Part shown: in pieces, positions 1-8,452 of the stretch
Layout of the letters: each line of letters begins with the position of its first letter
Position numbering within the stretch: position 1 is the stretch's first letter
From: Chitinophaga polysaccharea
GTDB lineage: Bacteria > Bacteroidota > Bacteroidia > Chitinophagales > Chitinophagaceae
Length of the DNA: 64,000 nucleotides
Direction: 5' to 3'
Assembly: GCF_902150045.1 (NCBI RefSeq)
Contig: NZ_CABFVU010000002.1
Location: forward strand, 732,001 to 796,000
The notes under the pieces: generated by a model
The model's input: the letters and a program-made list of their open reading frames with translations, nothing else
Told to the model about the DNA's origin: nothing
The model's database searches: none
Translations under genes and position numbers: made by a program

Positions 1-570
1 CTCGGCAATTTTAATCCCGACTTCACATTGGGCTGGAGCAACCAGCTGCAGTATAAAAAGCTCAGCATGTCGTTTCTCATTGATGGTCGTGTAGGCGGCA
101 TCGTTATATCGGGTACAGATGCGCTGCTGGCCTCCTACGGGGTGGCCGACTATACTACCAGGTACAGGGACGGCGGACTGGTATTGCCAGGGGTGCTGGC
201 AGATGGCAGCGTTAATACAAAAGCGATTGATGCAGAAGATTTCTGGACAAAAGTGTCACAGGGTGGCCGCGACGCATGGGGGCAATTCTTTGCTTTCAGC
301 GCCACCAATTTCCGTTTGAGGGAACTGTCGTTTGGATATGATTTTGATTTCGACCAGAAGCTGGTAAAACGTGCACGGCTTTCATTGACTGCACGTAACC
401 TGTTTTTCCTGTACCGGGGCAAGTCGGTGCTCGATATACCGGGCATGGGTAAACGTAAATTACCAATTGATCCGGAATCAGCGCTGGGCACCAGTAACTA
501 CCAGGGTATTGAGGCTGGTTTACCGCCGGCAGTGCGCAGCTTTGGCCTGAACCTGAATGTATCCTTTTAG
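1..570 (+). CDS. SusC/RagA-type TonB-dependent outer membrane receptor, C-terminal part
   Basis: The reading frame is open from base 1, so the gene starts upstream of the window; only about 189 C-terminal residues are present. They begin with LGNFNPDFTLGWSNQL, which resembles the barrel part of SusC proteins, and end with an aromatic-terminated strand (FGLNLNVSF) as expected for outer-membrane barrel insertion. The family imports glycans or other large nutrients through the outer membrane with energy from TonB. The partner SusD follows after 19 bp, then carbohydrate enzymes in the same direction, so this is the transporter of the PUL that ends at NagA. Domains upstream (STN, carboxypeptidase-like, plug) cannot be seen. 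Confidence 0.93.
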   Translation, partial: LGNFNPDFTLGWSNQLQYKKLSMSFLIDGRVGGIVISGTDALLASYGVADYTTRYRDGGLVLPGVLADGSVNTKAIDAEDFWTKVSQGGRDAWGQFFAFSATNFRLRELSFGYDFDFDQKLVKRARLSLTARNLFFLYRGKSVLDIPGMGKRKLPIDPESALGTSNYQGIEAGLPPAVRSFGLNLNVSF

Positions 571-589
571 TTAACAAAAAAACACAGCC

Positions 590-2146
590 ATGAACAAGCA
601 ATTAAGATATATACTTCCACTGGCGCTGACGATGATGATGGGCAGCTGTACAAAGAACTTCGATTCCATGAACGTGGACCCCAGCGGGTTAACGGGTGTT
701 GGCAAAAGTGAGTTGCCTTTTATGTTTGCAAAGGCAGAATCATCGGCCGGTGTTAACCAGGGATATTATCAGACTGTACAGAACCTGTATGCGGATTTAT
801 ATGCACAATATTTTGCACTGAACACCAACAGTTTTCAAACAGACCGTTATGTGATCAACGATGGTTGGTTGCCGCGGCCGGGCATCATTGCCTATGTGCA
901 AACGGTGCCGCAGCTGCGAACCATTTTTGAGAACACAGAAGAAACTTCCGGCGAGTATGCCTTGGCGGAGATCATGTGGGTGTATGCCTTTCATCACCTG
1001 ACGGATTATTTCGGTCCGGTAGCTTATTTTGATGCCGGGAAAGCCCAGGATGTGATCCCTTACGATGCCCAGGATAAAATTTATGACGACTTCTTCAAAA
1101 GACTTGATCACGCAGTCAAAAATCTTAAAGCCGGTAGCGCCACCAATATTTTCGGCGCCAACGACCTGATATATGCGGGGGATGTACAGCAATGGATCCG
1201 CTTTGCCAATACGCTGCGTTTGCGGCTCGCACTGCGGATTTCAAAGGTACAACCGGAGCGTGCCAGGCAGGAGGCGGAAGCCGCAGTAGTTGCCGGCGTA
1301 ATGACGGAAGCTGCCCATACCGCCATGATGAAGAAATCACTGAACGGTGGCGATGGCAACGGGCTGGCAAGAGTGGCATCCTATAATGAATTCAGCATGA
1401 GCGCCACTATGGCGTCTTATATGAAAGGCTACAACGACCCCAGGATGGGTGTTTTTTACCAGCCTTCAGTAAATGGAGGTACTTTCAGGGGCGTGCGCAA
1501 CGGATCGCCGGCGGTATCGCTGAATAACCCGCTGAACCAGGCGCCGCAAACTTCCAATGCTGGCACTTATTGGGCCACCTATAACCCGCTGAACCTCTCC
1601 TGGCTGCCGGCACTGGAAGCGCCCAAGCATGTAATAATGGCTGCCGAAGCTTATTTCCTTCGGGCAGAAGGCGCTTTAAATGGTTGGAATATGGGCGGAG
1701 CTGCGAAAGACCTGTACGAAAAAGGTATTGCGGTAAGCATGGAAAACTGGGGTGTGAAAGATGCTGCTGTTGTCAGCGCTTATACAAATTCCACCTCGGT
1801 ACCGGTAGCCCCGGGCGATGCTGAAAATTCTGCCGCTGTAGCCAATATACCGGTTAAATTTGGTACAGCGTTGAATATACAGCGCCAGCAGGTAGGCACA
1901 CAGAAATGGCTGGCTATTTACCCCGACGGACTGGAAGCATGGGCCGAATATCGCCGCAGCGGTTACCCGGTGATGTACCCGGTGGTAAAATCAGATAATC
2001 CTGATTTACCGGCAGGCACTTTTATCAAACGGTTACCTTATCCTTCTTCTGAAGCAGTGAACAACGGGGAAGAGCTGAAGAAAGGTATACAGTTACTGGG
2101 CGGCCCGGATAATGCTGCTACCCGCCTCTGGTGGGATGTAGATTGA
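590..2146 (+). CDS. SusD/RagB-like surface glycan-binding lipoprotein (SusD-like_2 type)
   Basis: 518 residues. The N-terminus has a lipoprotein signal with the lipobox Cys in MMMGSC at about residue 20, followed by TKNFDSMNVDPSG, typical of the SusD-like_2 group. SusD proteins sit on the outer leaflet as a lid over the SusC barrel and bind the glycan with a helical TPR-like scaffold. Later features include the AAEAYFLRAEGAL helix (about residues 350-362) and the end GGPDNAATRLWWDVD, both common in this family. It lies 19 bp after the SusC gene and 11 bp before the esterase-like gene, so it is surely in the same transcript. The ligand cannot be read from sequence; the downstream enzymes suggest an N-acetylhexosamine-containing glycan. 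Confidence 0.93.
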   Translation: MNKQLRYILPLALTMMMGSCTKNFDSMNVDPSGLTGVGKSELPFMFAKAESSAGVNQGYYQTVQNLYADLYAQYFALNTNSFQTDRYVINDGWLPRPGIIAYVQTVPQLRTIFENTEETSGEYALAEIMWVYAFHHLTDYFGPVAYFDAGKAQDVIPYDAQDKIYDDFFKRLDHAVKNLKAGSATNIFGANDLIYAGDVQQWIRFANTLRLRLALRISKVQPERARQEAEAAVVAGVMTEAAHTAMMKKSLNGGDGNGLARVASYNEFSMSATMASYMKGYNDPRMGVFYQPSVNGGTFRGVRNGSPAVSLNNPLNQAPQTSNAGTYWATYNPLNLSWLPALEAPKHVIMAAEAYFLRAEGALNGWNMGGAAKDLYEKGIAVSMENWGVKDAAVVSAYTNSTSVPVAPGDAENSAAVANIPVKFGTALNIQRQQVGTQKWLAIYPDGLEAWAEYRRSGYPVMYPVVKSDNPDLPAGTFIKRLPYPSSEAVNNGEELKKGIQLLGGPDNAATRLWWDVD

Positions 2147-2157
2147 TGTATCACTAA

Positions 2158-4191
2158 ATGCAATTATACTTGAAGACGTTAGTTTCATTTTTCATGGTGT
2201 TGTTCTCACTGTTCCATGCCCAGCAGGGGCCGTTGCCGAAAGTTTTTTCCGGGGAAAGGACTGATATCATCCAGCAACAGCTGAAACAGCAGGCGGCTAC
2301 AGCGTTCCAGGCGCAGGTACTGCCTGCCTCGGAGCAGGAATGGGCACAGCGGCGCCGGCAACTGAAAGCCGCCATTCTGCAGTCGACCGGCGCTGTTGAA
2401 CACCACGCGCTACCCCTGCAATTAAAAGAAACAGGGCGTACACAACTAACGGGATACCATATACGTAATATCCTGTTCCAGACGAGGCCGGGGGTATTTG
2501 CTACGGCCAACTTATACATACCTGATGGCAAAGGCCCGTTCCCGGCAGTGATTAATATGCACGGCCACTGGAAAGATGCCCGTATGGGGGAAATGGTGCA
2601 GGCCACTGCACATAGCCTGGCATTGAACGGTTACATATGCCTCAACATCGATGCCTGGGGCGCAGGTGAAAGAACTACTGATGAGGGAGTAACGGAGTAT
2701 CATGGCGCTAACCTCGGTGCTTCGCTGATGAATACGGGCAACACACTGCTGGGAATGCAGCTTACCGATAACATGCGGGGAGTGGACCTGCTATGCAGTT
2801 TACCGGAAGTGGACAAAGAACGTATAGGCGCTACCGGGGCCAGTGGCGGTGGAAACCAAACCATGTGGCTCTCGGCCATGGATGAGCGCATTAAAGCCGC
2901 GGTGCCGGTAGTGAGCGTAGGTACTTTTGAATCTTACATCATGAACAGCAACTGTGTATGTGAACTGGTACCGGATGGGCTTACCTACACGGAAGAATCG
3001 GGGATACTGGCCATGGTAGCCCCTCGCGCACTGAAGATCTGTAATGCCCTGAATGATGCGAGCAGGTCGTTTTATCCTTCGGAAATGCTGCGCAGTTATA
3101 AACAGGCAGCGCCTGTTTACGAAGCATTGCATGCCAGTAATAAGCTCAGTTACCAGCTGTTTAATACTGTGCATGGGTACTGGCCTGAAATAAGGGAAAC
3201 TATGATAGGCTGGATGGATCTGCAGTTGAAACATATTGGTACAGGTGCACCCAAAAAGGAACCTGTTTTCAGCCTGCTGCCTCCTGCCCGGCTGCTTACT
3301 TTTCCCAATGGCGGGCGCGATAGCAGTGTGACCACCACAGCCACCTGGTGCAGCCGGCAGGGACAATTACTTCATGAAAGATTGTTAAACGAAAAAATTG
3401 ATGGCGAGGCAAAACGAAAAGCGCTCCGCCAACTGTTGCGCATAAACGAAAAGAGAGCATTGAAACAGGCGCATAACTATTCATCGCAGGATGGATGGGA
3501 GCGTATTGCCCTGGAAACAACCGATGGCTCACTGATCCCTTTGCTGCAGAGGGCGCCCCGTGGTAAAAACAAAGAGTATGTAGTAGTAACGCATCCGGGC
3601 GGAAAGGACAGTGTACCGGCGGCATTGATCAGTGAGTTAACAACTGCAGGTAAAGGCATTGTGCTGGCGGATCTCTGGGGCTGCGGTGAACAGGGCTCTG
3701 CTGCCGCTGCTGTCACAGATGGCAGCCTGCCGCCTTACCACACGCTGGCGCGTTCGGCTTTGTGGCTTGGTACCACGGTACAGGGGAGATGGGTAAGCGA
3801 TCTGCAGATTATTACAGACTATTTGAAAATGGCAAATAGTGAGGGCCGTGTTGTGCTTAACGGTAGCAGGGAGGCTGGCGTGGCCTCCCTGTTTTTTACT
3901 GCGCTGGGAGGCAAAGTAAACGAAGTAATATTGGATGGCAGCCCGCTGAGTTACCGCTTTGATGAGCGCACAGGTATCGACTATTTTACTATGGCTATAC
4001 ATGTACCTGGTTTGCTGGTATGGGGAGATATTTCACTGGCCGCAGCGCTGACCGGAAAGGATATCCTGTTCAGAAAACCGGTAACCATGTCCGGGCGGCG
4101 GCTGAGCGATGCCGGATTAGCAGCCCAACGTGAAGAGTTTTCCCTGTTAAGGAAGCGCTGCAAACAGCCGGGGCAAACCATTTTTCAATAA
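2158..4191 (+). CDS. Secreted alpha/beta hydrolase (acetylxylan-esterase-like), two-lobed
   Basis: 677 residues with a signal peptide ending near HAQQ (residue 22). The first lobe (about 95-360) is a recognisable alpha/beta hydrolase: the HGHW oxyanion-type loop at 135-138, a nucleophile elbow GASGGG with Ser229, and a likely catalytic His339 in TVHGYW. The second lobe (about 375-677) looks like another hydrolase fold with a degenerate elbow (NGSREAG), so it may be structural or inactive. Family members remove acetyl or other ester groups from glycans. Position inside a PUL between SusD and a GH109 enzyme fits de-esterification of the imported glycan. The exact ester is not known; peptidase activity of the prolyl-oligopeptidase type is an alternative. 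Confidence 0.8.
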   Translation: MQLYLKTLVSFFMVLFSLFHAQQGPLPKVFSGERTDIIQQQLKQQAATAFQAQVLPASEQEWAQRRRQLKAAILQSTGAVEHHALPLQLKETGRTQLTGYHIRNILFQTRPGVFATANLYIPDGKGPFPAVINMHGHWKDARMGEMVQATAHSLALNGYICLNIDAWGAGERTTDEGVTEYHGANLGASLMNTGNTLLGMQLTDNMRGVDLLCSLPEVDKERIGATGASGGGNQTMWLSAMDERIKAAVPVVSVGTFESYIMNSNCVCELVPDGLTYTEESGILAMVAPRALKICNALNDASRSFYPSEMLRSYKQAAPVYEALHASNKLSYQLFNTVHGYWPEIRETMIGWMDLQLKHIGTGAPKKEPVFSLLPPARLLTFPNGGRDSSVTTTATWCSRQGQLLHERLLNEKIDGEAKRKALRQLLRINEKRALKQAHNYSSQDGWERIALETTDGSLIPLLQRAPRGKNKEYVVVTHPGGKDSVPAALISELTTAGKGIVLADLWGCGEQGSAAAAVTDGSLPPYHTLARSALWLGTTVQGRWVSDLQIITDYLKMANSEGRVVLNGSREAGVASLFFTALGGKVNEVILDGSPLSYRFDERTGIDYFTMAIHVPGLLVWGDISLAAALTGKDILFRKPVTMSGRRLSDAGLAAQREEFSLLRKRCKQPGQTIFQ

Positions 4192-4209
4192 CGGAAAAAA
4201 TACACCTTT

Positions 4210-5670
4210 ATGAACAATAAACGCAGAGATTTTTTAAAGCTGCTCGGACTGGCAGGCGTTGGGGTCGGGGGCAGTACATTGATTCCCGGTTACGCTACGG
4301 CCCAGGAAAAGCAAGGCAGGGCGCTGGACCAGATCCGGAAGCAGGCCGGAAGAAAGCATCCGCAGCAGTTTAATATGAGCGGCTACGCCGCACCTAAAAT
4401 TGACACGGTACGGATAGGCTATATTGGTCTTGGTAATCGCGGCTCCGCTGCCGTGGAGCGCATTACCTATTTACAGGGCATAGAGGTAAAAGCATTATGC
4501 GATATCAGGCCGGAAATGATTGCCGCTACTAAAGCAAGGATCAAAGGTTCCGGTTACCAGCCGCATGAATATACAGGTTCGGCAGATGTGTGGAAACAGT
4601 TATGCGAGCGGGATGATATTGACCTGGTATACATTGCCACGCCATGGGACCTTCACACGCCTATTGCCGTATATGCCATGCTGCATGGCAAACACGTAGC
4701 TACAGAAATTCCAGCTGCCATCACCATTGATGAATGCTGGCAGCTGGTGGAAACCTCTGAGAAAACAAGAAAACATTGTGTGCTGCTGGAGAACTGCTGC
4801 TACGATTTTTTTGAACTGCTTACGCTGAATATGGCCCGGCAGGGCTTTTTCGGGGAACTGATACATTGTGAAGGCGCTTATATCCACGATATTTTTGACA
4901 GCCTTTTTGATAAGAGCAAGCGTTACGATATGTGGCGGTTTAAACAAAACGCACGCCGCAACGGTAACCTGTATCCCACGCATGGCCTGGGGCCTGTATG
5001 CCAGGTGCTGGATGTGAACCGTGGCGATAGCATGGAATACCTGGTATCTATGCAAAGCAATGATTTTCTGCTGCATAACAAGACGGTGGAGCAGGCGGCT
5101 ACCGACGATTTTTATAAGCCATACGTAAACGCGCATTTCCGGGGCAATATGAACACTACTACTATCCGCACCCGCAAGGGCCGCACCATTATGTTGCAGC
5201 ACGATGTAAGCTCCCCGCGGGTTTATTCCCGCTTACACCTCGTGAGCGGCACAAAAGCCACCGCCCAGAAATACCCGCTGGAACCCAGAATTGCAGTGAG
5301 CCACGAAGGATGGCTAAGTTCTGAAGAATTTAAAAAACTGGAAGAAAAATATACGCCTGCCATTATTAAAAAGTTAGGTGAGATGGCTAAACAGATAGGT
5401 GGCCACGGTGGTATGGACTTTTTAATGGACTGGCGCCTCATCGATTGTTTACGCAATGGTTTGCCGGTAGACATTGATGTGTATGATGCTGCCGCATGGA
5501 GCGCCATCGGGCCGCTGAGTGAATGGTCTGTAGCCAACCGTTCCGCTTCCGTCGATATTCCGGACTTTACCAATGGCGCCTGGCAACACAACAAGCCAAC
5601 GGATATTTCCCTGCTGCAGGGTGGTACTACCGGGGTAAAGAGCAAAAAGAAATCATCTCCTGAAAAATAA
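4210..5670 (+). CDS. GH109-type NAD-dependent alpha-N-acetylgalactosaminidase (Gfo/Idh/MocA fold)
   Basis: 486 residues. A Tat signal is visible (KRRDFLKLLGLAGVG), suggesting export of a folded, cofactor-loaded enzyme. The Rossmann motif GLGNRG is at 73-78, followed by ATPWDLHTP (143-151) and EIP (166-168) where ordinary Gfo/Idh dehydrogenases have EKP. The blocks YPTHGLGPV (255-263) and the Arg-Asn run before it match my memory of GH109 enzymes, which cleave terminal alpha-GalNAc by a transient NAD oxidation-elimination mechanism. Genes nagB and nagA follow within 8 bp, which fits release of N-acetylhexosamine. A general oxidoreductase role cannot be ruled out from sequence alone. Confidence 0.82.
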   Translation: MNNKRRDFLKLLGLAGVGVGGSTLIPGYATAQEKQGRALDQIRKQAGRKHPQQFNMSGYAAPKIDTVRIGYIGLGNRGSAAVERITYLQGIEVKALCDIRPEMIAATKARIKGSGYQPHEYTGSADVWKQLCERDDIDLVYIATPWDLHTPIAVYAMLHGKHVATEIPAAITIDECWQLVETSEKTRKHCVLLENCCYDFFELLTLNMARQGFFGELIHCEGAYIHDIFDSLFDKSKRYDMWRFKQNARRNGNLYPTHGLGPVCQVLDVNRGDSMEYLVSMQSNDFLLHNKTVEQAATDDFYKPYVNAHFRGNMNTTTIRTRKGRTIMLQHDVSSPRVYSRLHLVSGTKATAQKYPLEPRIAVSHEGWLSSEEFKKLEEKYTPAIIKKLGEMAKQIGGHGGMDFLMDWRLIDCLRNGLPVDIDVYDAAAWSAIGPLSEWSVANRSASVDIPDFTNGAWQHNKPTDISLLQGGTTGVKSKKKSSPEK

Positions 5671-5677
5671 AAGCGCA

Positions 5678-6427
5678 ATGAAAGTAATCCAATCCAAAGA
5701 CCCGCAAACATTAGGTACTGCAGCCGGTAATGCTGCAGCGGCATTGATTAAGACTGCCATCGCAGAAAAAGGCAGCGCCAATATTATACTGGCCACCGGA
5801 ACCAGCCAGTTTGAAACGATCCGGCAACTGATCGACAGCGATATCGACTGGGGAAAAGTAAGCATGTTTCACCTCGATGAATATATTGGCTTACCGGTAA
5901 CCCATCCGGCCAGTTTCCGGAAATACCTGAAAGAACGTTTCCTTGATAAAGTAGCGCCACTGAAATCAGTATGCCTGATCAGCGGGGAAGGTGATCCTGA
6001 AGCTGAATGCAGCCGGATCAGCGCTCTTATACAGGCCCACCCTATTGATGTGGCATTAGTTGGGATAGGAGAGAACGGGCATCTGGCTTTTAATGATCCT
6101 CCGGCAGATTTTAACACCACTAAACCGTATCTTGTAGTAAATCTCGACACTGCCTGCCGGCAGCAACAGATGAATGAAGGTTGGTTCAGTGCCGTTTCAG
6201 AAGTGCCATTGCAAGCCATCAGTATGTCGGTACACCAGATCATGCTGTCGGAACATATCATTTGTTCCGTGCCTGGTGAACGTAAGGCACAGGCGGTGAA
6301 GAACAGCCTGGAGCAGCCTGTAAGCAATTTGTTTCCCGCCAGTATTTTACAAACACATGCCAGCTGTGTGTTTTACCTGGATGAAGCATCTGCCACAAAG
6401 CTGCAGCCGGCGCAGAAAACCATTTGA
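5678..6427 (+). CDS. nagB: Glucosamine-6-phosphate deaminase
   Basis: 249 residues, normal length for the short (non-allosteric type) NagB. It converts glucosamine-6-phosphate to fructose-6-phosphate and ammonia in the cytoplasm. Visible motifs are the phosphate-binding ATGTSQFETI (39-48), FHLDEYIGL with the catalytic Asp67, and GIGENGHLAFNDPP with the ring-opening His135. Asn133 stands where the E. coli enzyme has an Asp, as in several other NagB proteins. It starts 7 bp after the GH109 gene and ends 3 bp before nagA, so translation is probably coupled. Given the upstream GalNAc-releasing enzyme, activity on galactosamine-6-phosphate is a possibility but the sequence looks like a normal NagB. 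Confidence 0.93.
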   Translation: MKVIQSKDPQTLGTAAGNAAAALIKTAIAEKGSANIILATGTSQFETIRQLIDSDIDWGKVSMFHLDEYIGLPVTHPASFRKYLKERFLDKVAPLKSVCLISGEGDPEAECSRISALIQAHPIDVALVGIGENGHLAFNDPPADFNTTKPYLVVNLDTACRQQQMNEGWFSAVSEVPLQAISMSVHQIMLSEHIICSVPGERKAQAVKNSLEQPVSNLFPASILQTHASCVFYLDEASATKLQPAQKTI

Positions 6428-6430
6428 TCC

Positions 6431-7621
6431 ATGCAGGAAATCATTAAGATCATAAACGGCCGCCTGATCACACCATTCCGGGTAATTGCATCCGGCAGCG
6501 TGCTGGTTAAAGACGGGCGGATTGCAGCCGCGGGAGAAGGAACTATCCCGGATTATGCAGACAGGGTCATAGATGCCGGGGGGAATTATATTGCCCCCGG
6601 TTTTATTGACCTGCATATTCACGGAGGTGGTGGCCATGACTTTATGGATGGTACTGTAAATGCTTTTCTCCGTATAACGGAAACGCATGCACGATATGGT
6701 ACCACCGCAATGGTGCCTACCACCTTAACCGCAGAGAAATCCGGCCTTTTGCATACGCTGGACATCTACCGGCAGGCAGTGGCACAGCCGCATAACGGCG
6801 CATCTTTCCTGGGCATTCATCTCGAAGGCCCCTATTTTGCCATGAGCCAGCGTGGTGCACAGGATCCGCGTTATATCCGTAACCCCGATCCTGCGGAATA
6901 CCGGGAAGTACTGGATTACAGCGAACATATTGTGCGCTGGAGCGTAGCGCCTGAATTACCCGGTGCGCTGGAAATGGGTAATTACCTGCGGCGCAAAGGG
7001 GTTTTGCCGGCCATTGCCCATACAGATGCTGTTTACGAAGAAGTGGTGAAAGCAGTGGAATGCGGCTATACACTGGCTACGCATTTTTATTCAGCCATGT
7101 CTGGCGTAACGCGCCGTAACCTGTACAGGTACGCCGGCGTTATTGAAAGCGTGTACCTGATAGATGAAATAGATGCAGAAGTGATTGCAGATGGCGCACA
7201 TCTTCCTGCACCGTTGCTGAAACTGATCTATAAAATCAAAGGACCAGACAGGATAGCGCTGATCACAGATGCGATGCGGGCAGCAGGCATGCCTCCCGGC
7301 AAAAGCGTATTGGGACCGCTGAACGGAGGCCTGGAGGTTATAGTGGAAGATGGAGTGGCCAAACTTCCTGATGGCAGCGCGTTTGCCGGCAGCGTAGCTA
7401 CTACCGACCGCCTTGTACGGAATATGGTGAACCTGGCAGGCGTGCCGGTGGCGGAAGCCGTACGGATGATGAGCTATACCCCTGCCCGCATAATGGGTGT
7501 GGACAACCTGAAAGGCACACTGGCAGCGGGGAAGGATGCGGATATTATTATTTTTGACGATGATATCAGGGTGCAGCTCACCATGGTATCAGGAAAAGTT
7601 GTGCATCGTATCGGAGAATGA
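6431..7621 (+). CDS. nagA: N-acetylglucosamine-6-phosphate deacetylase
   Basis: 396 residues, amidohydrolase fold. It removes acetate from N-acetylglucosamine-6-phosphate, giving the substrate of NagB. Metal and catalytic signatures are visible: PGFIDLHIHGGGG with His62 and His64, HLEGPYF (Glu about 131), IAHTDA and ATHFYSAMSG with metal-ligand histidines, and the catalytic Asp in LITDAMRAAG. The gene is the last of the tightly spaced series SusC-SusD-hydrolase-GH109-nagB-nagA. No N-acetylhexosamine kinase or phosphotransferase is in the window, so the step that makes the 6-phosphate must be encoded elsewhere. Confidence 0.94.
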   Translation: MQEIIKIINGRLITPFRVIASGSVLVKDGRIAAAGEGTIPDYADRVIDAGGNYIAPGFIDLHIHGGGGHDFMDGTVNAFLRITETHARYGTTAMVPTTLTAEKSGLLHTLDIYRQAVAQPHNGASFLGIHLEGPYFAMSQRGAQDPRYIRNPDPAEYREVLDYSEHIVRWSVAPELPGALEMGNYLRRKGVLPAIAHTDAVYEEVVKAVECGYTLATHFYSAMSGVTRRNLYRYAGVIESVYLIDEIDAEVIADGAHLPAPLLKLIYKIKGPDRIALITDAMRAAGMPPGKSVLGPLNGGLEVIVEDGVAKLPDGSAFAGSVATTDRLVRNMVNLAGVPVAEAVRMMSYTPARIMGVDNLKGTLAAGKDADIIIFDDDIRVQLTMVSGKVVHRIGE

Positions 7622-7623
7622 AA

Positions 7624-7649
7624 TAGCTTTGCCCTCAAAATTGTTGAGG
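7624..7649 (+). promoter_or_regulatory. Possible promoter -7 box and small hairpin before the thioesterase gene
   Basis: TAGCTTTG at 7624-7631 fits the Bacteroidota -7 element TAnnTTTG and lies 20 bp before the next start codon. It is followed by an inverted repeat CCTCAA / TTGAGG (7633-7638 / 7644-7649). I see no clear -33 TTTG at the right distance, so the promoter call is weak. Confidence 0.35.
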
Positions 7650-7650
7650 C

Positions 7651-8043
7651 ATGAATTTTTATACACGGAAATGGGTAAAGCCGGAGGATCTGAATGCGCA
7701 CGGCACTTTATTTGGCGGTAGTTTGCTGCGCTGGATCGATGAAGAAGCAGCTATTTATTCCATCATTCAGTTAGGAACCAACCGCTGTGTGACCAAGTAC
7801 ATGTCTGAAATTAATTTTATTAATTCTGCCCGCCAGGGCGATATTGTAGAACTGGGCATCAAGGCCACCCACTTTGGCCGGACTTCTCTCACACTCACCT
7901 GCCAGGTGCGGAATAAGATCACACAAAAAACAATTCTTACAGTAGATAAAATGGTGTTTGTAAGTGTGGATGAACAAGGCAAACCTGCTCCTCACGGCAG
8001 AACTGCTATTACCTATACCGATGAGCGATTGAGGGAAGAATAG
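7651..8043 (+). CDS. Acyl-CoA thioesterase, hotdog fold (YciA-like)
   Basis: 130 residues, single hotdog domain. The signature NAHGTLFGGSLLRWIDE carries the usual FGG turn and the probable catalytic Asp30. Enzymes of this family hydrolyse acyl-CoA thioesters in the cytoplasm as hexamers or related oligomers. It lies 29 bp after nagA in the same direction but has its own promoter-like box, so it may be a separate housekeeping gene rather than part of the PUL. Its end is 3 bp from the end of the convergent DUF1634 gene. The chain-length preference cannot be read. Confidence 0.85.
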   Translation: MNFYTRKWVKPEDLNAHGTLFGGSLLRWIDEEAAIYSIIQLGTNRCVTKYMSEINFINSARQGDIVELGIKATHFGRTSLTLTCQVRNKITQKTILTVDKMVFVSVDEQGKPAPHGRTAITYTDERLREE

Positions 8044-8046
8044 TAT

Positions 8047-8442
8047 TTATATTTTCAGTCCACCGAACATACTGAATAAAATAATCCCCAGCACCAGCGT
8101 CGTGATGAACACATACAGCCTGTCTTTTTCCAGCGCAAATGCCAGCAGTGAGAAAAGGATACGGAGGATGGGGGTGGCCAGCAACACGAGCACGCCCAGC
8201 TGTATAAATTCTGTGGGGCTGCCGGTAGCCACGCCGTGGAAGATGCCACGGAAAGAAGTGTATTCCGCGCCTTCCCCTTTAAACTGTGAATAGTCAGGCA
8301 CACTGGCCGCGCCCTGCTGCGCCAGGTAAAAGATGCCTCCCAGCAGCGCAATGCAGCTGGCAGTGACTACGCCGGTTCTGAGCTGTTTGCCGATGAGCAA
8401 TTCTATATCGCGGTCGCCAAGTATTTTCTTAAATACATTCAT
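8047..8442 (-). CDS. DUF1634 family small membrane protein
   Basis: 131 residues with about three transmembrane segments (roughly 24-43, 78-100 and 107-127). The sequence DIELLIGKQLRTGVVTAS at the N-terminus and the LVLLATPILRILFSLLAFALEKDRLYV segment fit the DUF1634 family as I remember it. The function of the family is unknown, but its genes are very often next to TauE/SafE permeases, as here (10 bp downstream of one). It is probably an accessory subunit of that permease. It is the last gene of the gntR-tauE-DUF1634 operon. Confidence 0.8.
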   Translation of the reverse strand: MNVFKKILGDRDIELLIGKQLRTGVVTASCIALLGGIFYLAQQGAASVPDYSQFKGEGAEYTSFRGIFHGVATGSPTEFIQLGVLVLLATPILRILFSLLAFALEKDRLYVFITTLVLGIILFSMFGGLKI

Positions 8443-8452
8443 GAGGCAGTAA

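Noticed and set aside
4600-5202. Minus-strand open frame of 200 codons inside the GH109 gene
   Set aside because: The plus-strand frame carries all family motifs; the reverse frame has none.
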